From: Pediococcus parvulus
GTDB taxonomy: Bacteria; Bacillota; Bacilli; Lactobacillales; Lactobacillaceae
DNA length: 32,537 bases
Direction of reading: 5' to 3'
Assembly (NCBI RefSeq): GCF_007990205.1
Contig: NZ_BJWE01000020.1
Span: 1 to 32,537 of the forward strand
The notes below the pieces were generated by a model. The model ran no database searches and was not told the DNA's origin. It worked only from the letters and a program-made list of their open reading frames with translations. The position numbers and the translations under genes are program-made. Numbering within the stretch: position 1 is the stretch's first letter; every line of letters starts with the position of its first letter. Shown in pieces: positions 15,458 to 23,298 of the stretch.

Positions 15458-17119
15458 ATGGAAAAACATTGGTGGCAAGAAGCAGTTGTCTATCAGGTTT
15501 ATCCGCGGAGTTTTCAAGACACGAATAATGATGGTATCGGGGATTTAAATGGTGTCATTGAACATTTAGATTACATTAAAAAACTTGGTGCAGATGTCAT
15601 TTGGTTAAATCCAATTTATAAATCACCTAACGATGATAATGGTTATGACATTGCGGACTATAAAAAAATTATGTCAGAGTTTGGTAACATGGCGGACTTT
15701 GATCGTCTGTTAGAACAAGCTCACAAGAAAAAATTGAAGATAATGATGGATTTAGTTGTTAATCATACTTCGGATGAGCATCATTGGTTTGCGGAAAGTC
15801 GTAAAGATCGCTTGAATGATTATCGCGATTATTATATTTGGCGTGATCCCAAAAATGATCAGGAACCAAATAACTGGCAAAGTGCATTTGGTGGTTCAGC
15901 TTGGCAGTTTGATGAAAAAACAGGTCAATATTATTTACATCTGTTTTCAAAAAAACAACCAGATCTTAACTGGGATAATGTTAATGTACGGCATTCTGTG
16001 TTTGATATTATGCGCTTTTGGTTAGATAAAGGCGTGGATGGATTCCGAATGGATGTCATTAATTTGATTTCTAAACCTGAGGGTCTACCTGATGTTAAAG
16101 TTGATGGTCAAGCCAATTTGGCTGCCAATGGACCGCACGTTCACGATTATTTGAAAGAAATGAATCAAGAGGTTTTGTCATACTACGACGTGATGACTGT
16201 GGGTGAAACGCCAAATGCCTCTACACGAGATGCAATTCGATATACAGGGTTCGATAGCCATGAGCTAGAAATGGTTTTTCAGTTTGAACATATGGGCCTT
16301 GATGGCAATGAGAATCCGTTGATCGGCAAATGGAGTACTAATCGGGTAAAGTTGACCGACCTAAAGCAAGTGATGTCTAAGTGGCAAACAGATCTAAATG
16401 GTAAGGCATGGAATGCTTTGTACTGGAATAATCATGATCAGCCACGAGCAGTTTCACGTTTTGGCAATGATCAAGAGAAATTTCGCGTTGTCTCGGCTAA
16501 GATGCTTGGAGCAACCTTGCATTTTATGCAGGGCACACCCTATATTTATCAAGGCGAAGAGTTAGGAATGACCAATGCTAATTTCAAATTGTTAGAACAG
16601 TATAAGGATATTGAGAGTTTAAATGCCTATCACGAACTGGTCGATCAAAAAAAGTTGGTGACTTCCCACCAGATGTTACAATATTTGAAACACTCGTCAC
16701 GAGATAATGCACGTACACCAATGCAATGGAATACTTCGAAGAATGCTGGGTTCAGTAAAGCAACCCCATGGCTTGCGGTTAATCCTAATTATGATGAAAT
16801 TAATGCCAAACAAGCAGTTGACGATGAGAATTCAGTTTTTAATTTCTATCGGCGAATGAATCAACTGCGTAAACAGTATGATGTAATTGTTTATGGGGAT
16901 TATCAGTTGTTAGATCCAGATGATGACCAAATTTGGGCATATACCCGTCATTTAGACACACAAGATCTATTAGTTATTAGTAATTTCACAGAAAGAACCG
17001 TACAGCGGTGGTATGATTTGAGCCAGCAAAGTAATAAATTGAAGCTTTTGGGGAATTATGCTGACGATCAAAACGAGACCTTACGCCCTTATGAGTGCAA
17101 AGTGTACTTGATTCAGTAA
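15458..17119 (+). CDS. malL: Oligo-1,6-glucosidase (GH13_31)
   Basis: Cytoplasmic exo-alpha-1,6-glucosidase of 553 aa that removes glucose from isomaltose, panose or branched dextrin ends. Conserved regions are canonical: DLVVNHTS with H103, GVDGFRMDVIN with nucleophile D199 and Val200, VGETPNAS with E250, WNNHDQPR with D327, and QPDLNW (167-172). Val after the nucleophile and QPDLN mark alpha-1,6 preference in this subfamily; the first GH13 gene in the locus has Ala there. I start at 15458 because GGAG lies 8 nt upstream; an in-frame ATG 15 nt earlier overlaps that site. Dextran glucosidase (DexB) and related specificities are alternatives. Confidence 0.92.
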   Translation: MEKHWWQEAVVYQVYPRSFQDTNNDGIGDLNGVIEHLDYIKKLGADVIWLNPIYKSPNDDNGYDIADYKKIMSEFGNMADFDRLLEQAHKKKLKIMMDLVVNHTSDEHHWFAESRKDRLNDYRDYYIWRDPKNDQEPNNWQSAFGGSAWQFDEKTGQYYLHLFSKKQPDLNWDNVNVRHSVFDIMRFWLDKGVDGFRMDVINLISKPEGLPDVKVDGQANLAANGPHVHDYLKEMNQEVLSYYDVMTVGETPNASTRDAIRYTGFDSHELEMVFQFEHMGLDGNENPLIGKWSTNRVKLTDLKQVMSKWQTDLNGKAWNALYWNNHDQPRAVSRFGNDQEKFRVVSAKMLGATLHFMQGTPYIYQGEELGMTNANFKLLEQYKDIESLNAYHELVDQKKLVTSHQMLQYLKHSSRDNARTPMQWNTSKNAGFSKATPWLAVNPNYDEINAKQAVDDENSVFNFYRRMNQLRKQYDVIVYGDYQLLDPDDDQIWAYTRHLDTQDLLVISNFTERTVQRWYDLSQQSNKLKLLGNYADDQNETLRPYECKVYLIQ

Positions 17120-17159
17120 GTGATTAAAACTTGTAATATGCATTTATGATGAATAGTTG

Positions 17160-17165
17160 TATAAT
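17160..17165 (+). promoter_or_regulatory. Candidate -10 box for the unknown protein gene
   Basis: Perfect TATAAT about 48 nt before the ATG at 17214. No good -35 box at standard spacing (TTGTAA is 23 bp upstream). Confidence 0.35.
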
Positions 17166-17213
17166 GGATTTTATGAACAAAAATCGCTGAATAATCAGTG
17201 TGGGAGGTTTAGT

Positions 17214-17741
17214 ATGCTTTACCAATATCCAACATTAGCCAAAATCAATGAAACAGGAAACGCAATTCGGGTTAACGAAAATAGTGTCATTCAAAGTTTG
17301 CCAAATATGTCAGGGGTCGATTATTTTGTCAAAAGTAAGGATCAACATGACTATTATGTTTTTATTGATCGCGGTGAGCAGGGTGGAGCAGTTATTCATA
17401 CCGATAATTACAGCGATTTAGGCTTTTTCTTAATCGAAACACCATTGTCTGATTTTGATCTAGACATTAATCCAGAAACAAGTTTAGTGGAAATGTACGA
17501 TGGAGCTGGTGTTGTCACGGATTTTACGGATGCGGTTGAAAAAGATGAAATCAAAAAAATGCTTGATGAATACCAAAATGCTTCGGATGAAGAATTAGAA
17601 GCAAGTGATGTCTATAAAGAGCTAGATAAATATGTGAGTCGTTATCTGGAACTTGACGAAACGACGGAAAAACATGTCAATTTGGCTATAATTCGAATTG
17701 CAATCTTGAGTATTAGTCAACAAAGTGCAACGGAGCAGTAA
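17214..17741 (+). CDS. Conserved-looking hypothetical acidic protein
   Basis: I do not recognise this 175-aa protein. It has no signal peptide and no membrane span, so it is probably cytoplasmic. The first 110 residues look like an alpha/beta domain (YYVFIDRGEQGGAVIH, then LGFFLIETPLSDFD). Residues from about 115 to 165 are strongly charged and helical (EKDEIKKMLDEYQN, EELEASDVYKELDKYVSRYL). The ATG at 17214 has a GGGAGG 6-7 nt upstream; the open frame runs 19 codons further upstream without a ribosome site. It is a single-gene unit between malL and a large hairpin. Codon use resembles its neighbours, so there is no sign of recent transfer. Confidence 0.75.
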   Translation: MLYQYPTLAKINETGNAIRVNENSVIQSLPNMSGVDYFVKSKDQHDYYVFIDRGEQGGAVIHTDNYSDLGFFLIETPLSDFDLDINPETSLVEMYDGAGVVTDFTDAVEKDEIKKMLDEYQNASDEELEASDVYKELDKYVSRYLELDETTEKHVNLAIIRIAILSISQQSATEQ

Positions 17742-17755
17742 AGTAAAGAGAGTAG

Positions 17756-17860
17756 AAAAAAGGACGGTTAGATTCTGAGCATAGCCTAGACTAACGAATG
17801 ATCCATACTTTGGATCGTTCATTAGGCGTAGCTAAGCGAAAAAATCTAACTGCCTTTTTT
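17756..17860 (+). terminator. Long branched hairpin, probable terminator
   Basis: The outer arms AAAAAAGG + GTTAGATT (17756-17774) pair with AATCTAAC + CCTTTTTT (17843-17860) around a small internal loop. An inner 9-pair hairpin (17796-17804 with 17812-17820) and TAGC/GCTA and CTAA/TTAG helices fill the middle. At about 105 nt it is far longer than a usual terminator, but it ends in TTTTTT after the 17214-17741 gene. Confidence 0.6.
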
Positions 17861-17896
17861 ACATTTTAGAAATAATATTCGGCCTCTTCTTATTTA

Positions 17897-18728
17897 TTAC
17901 CACCAAATAAAAATTAATAAATTTTCAATTAAAATCTGTTTTAAGGTTTTTCGTATTTTATGGCCGTCAGGGGTGAAATTGTTAAGAACATAGCTAGCCT
18001 TATGGTCGTTATTCTTGAAATAAAAAACAATTTTTTTTCTGAGGGCGTATCGGTGGTTTGCCAGTAAAACGGTAATGCACCAATAGAAGGCAGTACGTCT
18101 AAAAAAGTAAATTTATGTGGAAATCTTTTTTTAAGAAATTTTGAATTGCATGGGCGTTATAGTTGGTTGCCCGCTGGAAGCCAAATTTGCCTTCTTGAAT
18201 GTGGGAAATGTGTTCCCACTGATTTTGAACATCTACAGGGAGGGCAGCAAGCGTATCGGTCCATGATCCGGTTTTCGGATCTTGTTTAAGGATAAGATTC
18301 TCGTGGGGATTTAATTCATAGGCATAGCTGATTTGTAAAAGACGGCTATTTTTCTGAACCTGCCGGAATAAGTTTCGAATTCCGACTTCCCGAATGATTT
18401 TTTCTATGACTTCATAAATGGTGGCTAGTTCCCAGACTGTTAAACACCAATATACAATTGAACCAGGGGTGAAAGAAAAAGGAATTAAAAGCATGGGGAT
18501 AATCTGATACAGCCAAACGTGGAACAACGGCATAATCGACATATGGATACTTAACGCAAAGAGACCGAACGATAAAACGCCGGCAAAATAGGTTATTAAA
18601 CCAAGCTAAGTGATTATTCGAGGAATCAATGCGTAGTTTACAAATAGGGCATGTTTGAAAATCTTAAAATTTTTAAAGTTAGTTTGAAAGCTTTGCAGCA
18701 GTTCTGGTACTGTATTGGGATTCTTCAT
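17897..18728 (-). pseudogene. Decayed membrane-protein gene: one in-frame stop and two frameshifts
   Basis: The frame opens at ATG 18728 behind a GGAGG site (MKNPNTVPELLQSF...) and is stopped by TAG at 18606-18608. Reading continues in the same frame as LGLITYFAGVLSFGLFALSI and on through 18099. At the seven-A run (18125-18131) one extra A would continue as RFPHKFTFLDVLPSIGALPF. At the eight-A run (18031-18038) one extra A would continue as IVFYFKNNDHKASYVLNNF, ending at TAA 17897-17899. The restored product would be about 275 aa with two or three membrane spans near the N terminus and a soluble C-terminal half. I do not recognise the family. The homopolymer shifts could be assembly errors, but the TAG is not of that type. 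Confidence 0.72.
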
Positions 18729-18844
18729 GCAGGTGTTCCTCCGTAAAATGGATAGGTTAAGGTTGATAACATTTTCTAGTACATCACTAAACATATTTTG
18801 TACACAAGTTTACCATACATATGTTAAAACCAATAGTTTGATTA

Positions 18845-18909
18845 AAAAAGTGATTAAGACGAAATTATGAGCTTTTGAAGCTAAGCCATTTCATACTTAA
18901 TCACTTTTT
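18845..18909. terminator. Terminator hairpin downstream of the ROK gene
   Basis: A perfect 14-bp outer stem (18845-18858 with 18896-18909), A-rich on the left and T-rich on the right, encloses a small AGCTT-TTG-AAGCT hairpin (18870-18882). Read on the minus strand it follows the ROK gene stop and is followed by a T run. Confidence 0.75.
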
Positions 18910-18928
18910 AGTTTATTGAGAACCCGTA

Positions 18929-19909
18929 TTAATTGGATTGGGAAGGATCGTCCTGTGGTTTACTTTCAAAATCAGGGATGAGATGCTCATCGTCTAAATG
19001 GAGAAGAAGATTGTAAAGTGCACCATACAAACTTGCATCGTTCTTAAAATAGGCCGAATAGATTTCTGGAACAGACAAAGTTTTGCGCAGTAACGTATTG
19101 TCATCTCTAAGTAATTGTAATTGATGTTTTATTTCCGGCACGAGGATACTTTCTGCACTGATACCACCGCCAATGACATATCTGCTTAAATCAAGGACAG
19201 CTTGAGTATTGATAATCATATAGGCAATTCTGCGGCAGTACTGGTCGAAAATTTTTCGTGCGGCGGGTTCGCCATTTTCAATTGCTTTGAAAACACGCAT
19301 CCCATCGTTATGATCAGTAAAGTCCAATACAGTTGCAATATTATTAATCATTCTTACTGCTGAACCTGCATTAAACATTAAATTATCAGCATCATCTGCT
19401 GCACCGTTAATTTGCGAGAGCATAAAACTTAGGTCACCACCCTGAGCATTAGATCCATACCAAAGGTGACCATTTAGAATGATGCCACCGTCCACAGTGG
19501 TTCCCAAGATAATTGCGGCACCATTTTTGATTTCTTTTAAATTACCTAGCCAGAGTTCTGCTAGGGCGGCTGCTTTACCACTGTTTTCCATGGTCACCGG
19601 CAAGTCATACCGGCGATTAATAATTTTACTTAAACTAAGGCCGTGTAACATTGGGAGGGCGCCGCCGTGATAAATAATTTGTTCTTTTTGATCAATACGG
19701 CCAGGTACACTAAAAGCGATCCCCCTGATATGTGGAAGGACTTCGTTAATTACGCCATATAATTTTTTTAAAAAACTATCCACACTATCGCGCGGTGTAC
19801 TAAACTGGGACTTAACTTTTAAATTACCACTATGATCAATTAGCGCATATTTCGTATATGTTGCGCCAATATCGATAGTTAGGTAATCTTTTCCCGGATT
19901 GTAATTCAT
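18929..19909 (-). CDS. ROK-family sugar-kinase-like protein lacking the usual catalytic Asp
   Basis: ROK-fold protein of 326 aa without an N-terminal HTH, so kinase-like in layout and not a NagC/XylR repressor. The N-terminal phosphate motif is present (DIGATYTKYALID, residues 13-25). Where ROK kinases have ENDxNAAALAE with the catalytic Asp, this protein reads ENSGKAAALAE, placing Ser110 at the Asp position. The GTGVGGGII loop is changed to GTTVDGGII, and the AGEIGH/zinc-binding segment is replaced by GGDLSFM with no following Cys cluster. It may therefore be a non-catalytic sugar-binding protein or a diverged kinase. AAGGAAGGG lies before the ATG. It has its own promoter, divergent from degV. 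Confidence 0.8.
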   Translation of the reverse strand: MNYNPGKDYLTIDIGATYTKYALIDHSGNLKVKSQFSTPRDSVDSFLKKLYGVINEVLPHIRGIAFSVPGRIDQKEQIIYHGGALPMLHGLSLSKIINRRYDLPVTMENSGKAAALAELWLGNLKEIKNGAAIILGTTVDGGIILNGHLWYGSNAQGGDLSFMLSQINGAADDADNLMFNAGSAVRMINNIATVLDFTDHNDGMRVFKAIENGEPAARKIFDQYCRRIAYMIINTQAVLDLSRYVIGGGISAESILVPEIKHQLQLLRDDNTLLRKTLSVPEIYSAYFKNDASLYGALYNLLLHLDDEHLIPDFESKPQDDPSQSN

Positions 19910-19941
19910 TACGTTTTTCCCTTCCTTAACTCAATAAAGCT

Positions 19942-19971
19942 ATTATAGCGCAATTGACAGCGATATCACAA
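19942..19971 (-). promoter_or_regulatory. Promoter of the ROK gene
   Basis: On the minus strand -35 TTGTGA (19966-19971), 18-bp spacer, perfect -10 TATAAT (19942-19947), about 33 nt before the ATG. Confidence 0.55.
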
Positions 19972-20092
19972 TTCGAGTTTTGAGAGTGTGATTTTCTAAT
20001 AGATGAACCCAATAATTTGTTACAGAAGTGACCAATTTTTTTATAATGTAAATTTTGTCAGGAAAAATACTTCCTAATTCCATGGATTTGAT

Positions 20093-20120
20093 TTGCTATT
20101 CTGACGTAAGTCTTTATACT
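20093..20120 (+). promoter_or_regulatory. degV promoter
   Basis: -35 TTGCTA (20093-20098), 16-bp spacer, -10 TATACT (20115-20120), about 30 nt before the ATG. A second TATAAT at 20042-20047 has a TTGTTA 19 bp upstream and could be an alternative start. Confidence 0.5.
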
Positions 20121-20150
20121 AAAAGGTATCCAAACAACGAGGAGAAATGT

Positions 20151-21026
20151 ATGAAAACAGCAATTGTAACGGATAGTTCTGCCTACCTTTCTGACCAACA
20201 AGTTCGTGAAAATGACATCATTGTGGTACCAATCACGGTTATTTTTGGGCAAGAAACTTTTTTGGAGAATATTGATATTGATGATCAGTTGTTCCATGAA
20301 AAGCTCCAGACTTCCGGTTTGATGCCCTCCACAACTCAAATCACGTTAGGACAAATGCAAGAAGTTTTCGATAAATTGATTGCCGAAAATTACGATGAGG
20401 TGATTTGTATCCATCTATCTAGTGGCATTACAAGTTTCATCGAAAACCTAACGGAATATGCAAAAGGTATTACGGAAATTAATGTCCTCCCGTTTGATTC
20501 GCGTATGACTAGTCAAGGCGAAGCTAACATGGTCTTGTTGGCTGCCAAATTACGTCGAGAGGGGAAAACTGGTACGGAAATTATTCCTTATTTGAAACAC
20601 CTTCGTGAGACAACTAAGGTTGATTTTATGGTGGATAATTTAAGCTTTTTGATGCGTTCAGGACGGATCACCAACCGCTCGGCCATTATGGGAAACTTGT
20701 TAAGAATTAAGCCAATTTTAGATATGGATGAAAAGGGACGTATTGTGATTCAAAGTAAGGAACGCACACGGAAACGTGCACTTCAAAAAGTTTTGGATAA
20801 TCTACATTCTGATTTGGACCGTGGTGAAGATGAGTATCGTGTTTCCATTATTTACGGAGTAGACCATGATTTAAGTGCCAAATGGGAAGAGACCATTCAA
20901 CAAGAGTTTCCAGCAGCTAAGTTTGAGAGTAATCAATTGGGGCCCGTAATTATGTCCCACACCGGTGAAGAAATCGTTGGTGTCATCTGGGGTAAAGATT
21001 GGGAAAAAATTAAGATTGACGAATAA
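20151..21026 (+). CDS. DegV-family fatty-acid-binding protein
   Basis: Cytoplasmic protein of 291 aa. DegV/FakB proteins bind a fatty acid and, where FakA is present, present it for phosphorylation. Visible motifs: TDSSAYLS at the N terminus (residues 7-14), VVPITVIFG, PSTTQITLGQM, the lipid headgroup segment CIHLSSGITSF, and the RSGRITNRSAIMGNLLRIKP block. The start at 20151 has GAGGAGA 5-6 nt upstream. The frame is open further upstream but without a ribosome site. No fakA is in the window, so the physiological partner is not visible. Nothing unusual in the sequence. Confidence 0.92.
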   Translation: MKTAIVTDSSAYLSDQQVRENDIIVVPITVIFGQETFLENIDIDDQLFHEKLQTSGLMPSTTQITLGQMQEVFDKLIAENYDEVICIHLSSGITSFIENLTEYAKGITEINVLPFDSRMTSQGEANMVLLAAKLRREGKTGTEIIPYLKHLRETTKVDFMVDNLSFLMRSGRITNRSAIMGNLLRIKPILDMDEKGRIVIQSKERTRKRALQKVLDNLHSDLDRGEDEYRVSIIYGVDHDLSAKWEETIQQEFPAAKFESNQLGPVIMSHTGEEIVGVIWGKDWEKIKIDE

Positions 21027-21101
21027 AGTAGAACTTTGGCTCCTATTTCTACACATTTTAAAATAGTTTATTGAAGTTAAGGCTACTTTTTTGATTTAAA
21101 C

Positions 21102-21130
21102 TTGAGAAACTTCTAGAAAAATGGTATATT
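21102..21130 (+). promoter_or_regulatory. Promoter of the amidotransferase-permease pair
   Basis: -35 TTGAGA (21102-21107), 17-bp spacer, -10 TATATT (21125-21130), about 40 nt before the ATG at 21172. No strong terminator separates it from degV; only a weak GTAGAA/TTCTAC hairpin (21028-21052) is seen. Confidence 0.6.
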
Positions 21131-21171
21131 GTTAAAATTAAATTAAAAAATGAGAAAGAAGTGTTAGTTAC

Positions 21172-21900
21172 ATGAAACCAGTTATTGCAATTACTGCAGA
21201 TGTGAGGGTGGCTGATTCAGAAGTTATTAACGAACGCCGGGCTGACTTTGCTCCTCGTGGTGCAGTAGACGCAGTTTTAGCAGCGGGTGGCCTCCCGATC
21301 GTTTTACCTTATACTGCTCCTGAGTTATCGGAAGAACTTGTGAACACGTTTGATGGTTTGTTAATTCCGGGTGGTCCAGATGTGGATCCTACCTTCTTTG
21401 GTGAAGAGCCGATTCCTGAAATTGGTCGAACTTATTATAAGCGTGATGCATTTGAAATTGCACTTGTCAAAGCAACAATGGCTGCCAAAAAGCCGATTTT
21501 TGGAATCTGTCGAGGAATTCAAGTGATTAATATTGCCATGGGCGGCACAGTTTTCCAAGATTTAGGTGTGCAAGATCCAAGTTGTCGAATCCGACATGCG
21601 CAGGCGGCACCCGGTGAATTTCCAACGCACCATGTGGTCATTGAACCTCATAGTTATGTGCGATCAATTCTCAAAACAGATCGCAGTTATGTAAATTCAC
21701 GGCATCATCAGGCTGTGCGGAAAGTTGCAGTCGGATTAACCGTTTCTGCACAAAGTGATGATCGAGTGATTGAAGCTGTTGAGTCTACACAAAATAGTGA
21801 AATAGTAGCAGTTCAATGGCATCCCGAAAATATGTGGCAAGAATTTCCAGACCAACTAGAGTTTTTTAAAGATTTGGTTAAACGTAGCCAACACAATTAA
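21172..21900 (+). CDS. Class-I glutamine amidotransferase-like hydrolase (PuuD / peptidase C26 type)
   Basis: Cytoplasmic hydrolase of 242 aa. The nucleophile elbow GICRGIQVIN carries Cys113, and the His/Glu partners are H217 and E219 in VQWHPEN. IPGGPDVDPTFFGEEP (65-80) is typical of the gamma-glutamyl-GABA hydrolase group. The usual reaction is release of glutamate from a gamma-glutamyl amine. The exact substrate is not shown by the sequence. The ribosome site is weak (GAAAGAAG about 11 nt upstream). The APC permease gene starts 24 nt after its stop, so the two form an operon and probably use the same nitrogen compound. Confidence 0.9.
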   Translation: MKPVIAITADVRVADSEVINERRADFAPRGAVDAVLAAGGLPIVLPYTAPELSEELVNTFDGLLIPGGPDVDPTFFGEEPIPEIGRTYYKRDAFEIALVKATMAAKKPIFGICRGIQVINIAMGGTVFQDLGVQDPSCRIRHAQAAPGEFPTHHVVIEPHSYVRSILKTDRSYVNSRHHQAVRKVAVGLTVSAQSDDRVIEAVESTQNSEIVAVQWHPENMWQEFPDQLEFFKDLVKRSQHN

Positions 21901-21923
21901 AGCACGCGAAAGTGAGGATACCT

Positions 21924-23213
21924 ATGCATATTGAAACAGAAAAACAAAAGATGGGTTTTTGGAGTATTGTCCTGTTAGGGATTAATGGGATTATTGGTTC
22001 AGGAATTTTTCTACTTCCAAATCAAGCGATGAAACTGATGGGAACCGCAAGTATCGGTGTTTTTATTTTTGATGCTTTACTTGTGACAAGTATTACCGTT
22101 TGTTTTGCAGAATGTGCTTCCTTGTTTGAAGTAAATGGGGGTCCATACATATACGCTAAAGCAGCCTTTGGTGAATTTGTAGGTTATGAGGTCGGTTTTG
22201 TGACTTGGGCAATTCGCATGATTGCTGAGGCGACAATGGCGGTTGCGTTTGCGACTGCGTTAGGCGGGATTGTACCAGGTTGGAATACACCACTGATTAA
22301 AAATATTATTGTGACCGTAGTGATTGTGAGTTTGGCACTGATGAATATTTCTGGTGTTACCCTTTCAAAAATCGTGAATAACATTGTGACAATTGCGAAA
22401 TTATTACCCTTGCTGTTGTTTGTTTTGATTGGATTCTTTGCAATTAATGGTAACAATTTTACACCGTTGTTTCCTGGGGGAACTTATCATAGTGGTGCAT
22501 TTGCTGCAGCAGCAGTTTTACTGTTTTACGCCTTTACTGGATTTGAAGGCTTAGTGGTAGCTGCCGGTGATATGCGAAAACCAGAGAAGAATTTGCCACG
22601 TGCTATTTTACTGGTCATTGTGATTGTAACCGTGTTTTATATTTTGTTACAAGTTGTGTCGATTGGAATTTTAGGACAACACCTAAGCGCGTCAACGGCA
22701 CCAATTCAAGAAGCATTTGGTAAAATTGCTGGTAATTTTGGAACTAGTCTGGTGGCTGCCGGGACAATCATCTCAATTGGTGGTATCTGTGTGGCATCTT
22801 CATTTATTACACCTCGTTCAGGAGTAGCAATGGCAGAAAACGGTATTATGCCGGCAATTGTTGGTCGGCGTAATAAAAAGAATGCCCCATACGTGGCCAT
22901 TCTTGTGTCGGCAACAATATCACTACTGATTGCTTGGTCTGGAACGTTCGAAACTTTAGCTCAAATTAGCGTGGTTTCGCGTTTTGCTCAGTATATTCCA
23001 ACTTGTTTGGCGGTTATTGTGTTTCGTTATACGCGGGCACAGGAACTACGAACGTTCAAAATTCCTGGAGGTTGGTTAATTCCAATCATCGCAATTTTGG
23101 TCAGTGTGTGGTTGCTGATTCAGGTTGATGTGTCACAATTGTTATTTGGTTTTGGGGCCCTGGTGATTGCTGTACCATTCTATTGGATTATGAAAAAACA
23201 GGCAAAAGCATAA
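21924..23213 (+). CDS. APC-superfamily amino acid permease
   Basis: Membrane transporter of 429 aa with about 12 hydrophobic segments. The first span has the APC signature GINGIIGSGIFLLPNQ, and FYAFTGFEGLVVAAGDMRKP lies mid-protein in the conserved span 6 region. The start at 21924 is chosen for AGTGAGGA 6-7 nt upstream; the in-frame GTG at 21912 is inside that ribosome site. It follows the amidotransferase gene closely, which suggests uptake of a gamma-glutamyl compound, a polyamine precursor or glutamate/GABA-like substrate. The substrate itself cannot be read from the sequence. Confidence 0.92.
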   Translation: MHIETEKQKMGFWSIVLLGINGIIGSGIFLLPNQAMKLMGTASIGVFIFDALLVTSITVCFAECASLFEVNGGPYIYAKAAFGEFVGYEVGFVTWAIRMIAEATMAVAFATALGGIVPGWNTPLIKNIIVTVVIVSLALMNISGVTLSKIVNNIVTIAKLLPLLLFVLIGFFAINGNNFTPLFPGGTYHSGAFAAAAVLLFYAFTGFEGLVVAAGDMRKPEKNLPRAILLVIVIVTVFYILLQVVSIGILGQHLSASTAPIQEAFGKIAGNFGTSLVAAGTIISIGGICVASSFITPRSGVAMAENGIMPAIVGRRNKKNAPYVAILVSATISLLIAWSGTFETLAQISVVSRFAQYIPTCLAVIVFRYTRAQELRTFKIPGGWLIPIIAILVSVWLLIQVDVSQLLFGFGALVIAVPFYWIMKKQAKA

Positions 23214-23227
23214 ATAAAAGAGAATGA

Positions 23228-23288
23228 AAAATAAGGCGCATTAGATTCTGACGTAACTCAGTACACAGAATCTAATGTGTCTTATTTT
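23228..23288. terminator. Bidirectional terminator hairpin, permease / aldo-keto reductase
   Basis: Arms of 23 nt (23228-23250 with 23266-23288) pair completely if two G-U pairs are allowed, with a 15-nt loop. A-rich left end and T-rich right end serve both convergent genes. The arm contains TTAGATTCTGA, also found in the hairpin at 17756-17860. Confidence 0.8.
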
Positions 23289-23298
23289 CCATTTATAT

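Noticed and set aside
20058-20339. Antisense open frame opposite degV
   Set aside because: It mirrors a well-supported DegV gene and has no recognisable protein features.
21028-21052. GTAGAA/TTCTAC hairpin as degV terminator
   Set aside because: Short AT-rich stem, 13-nt loop and no proper T run; kept only as a remark.
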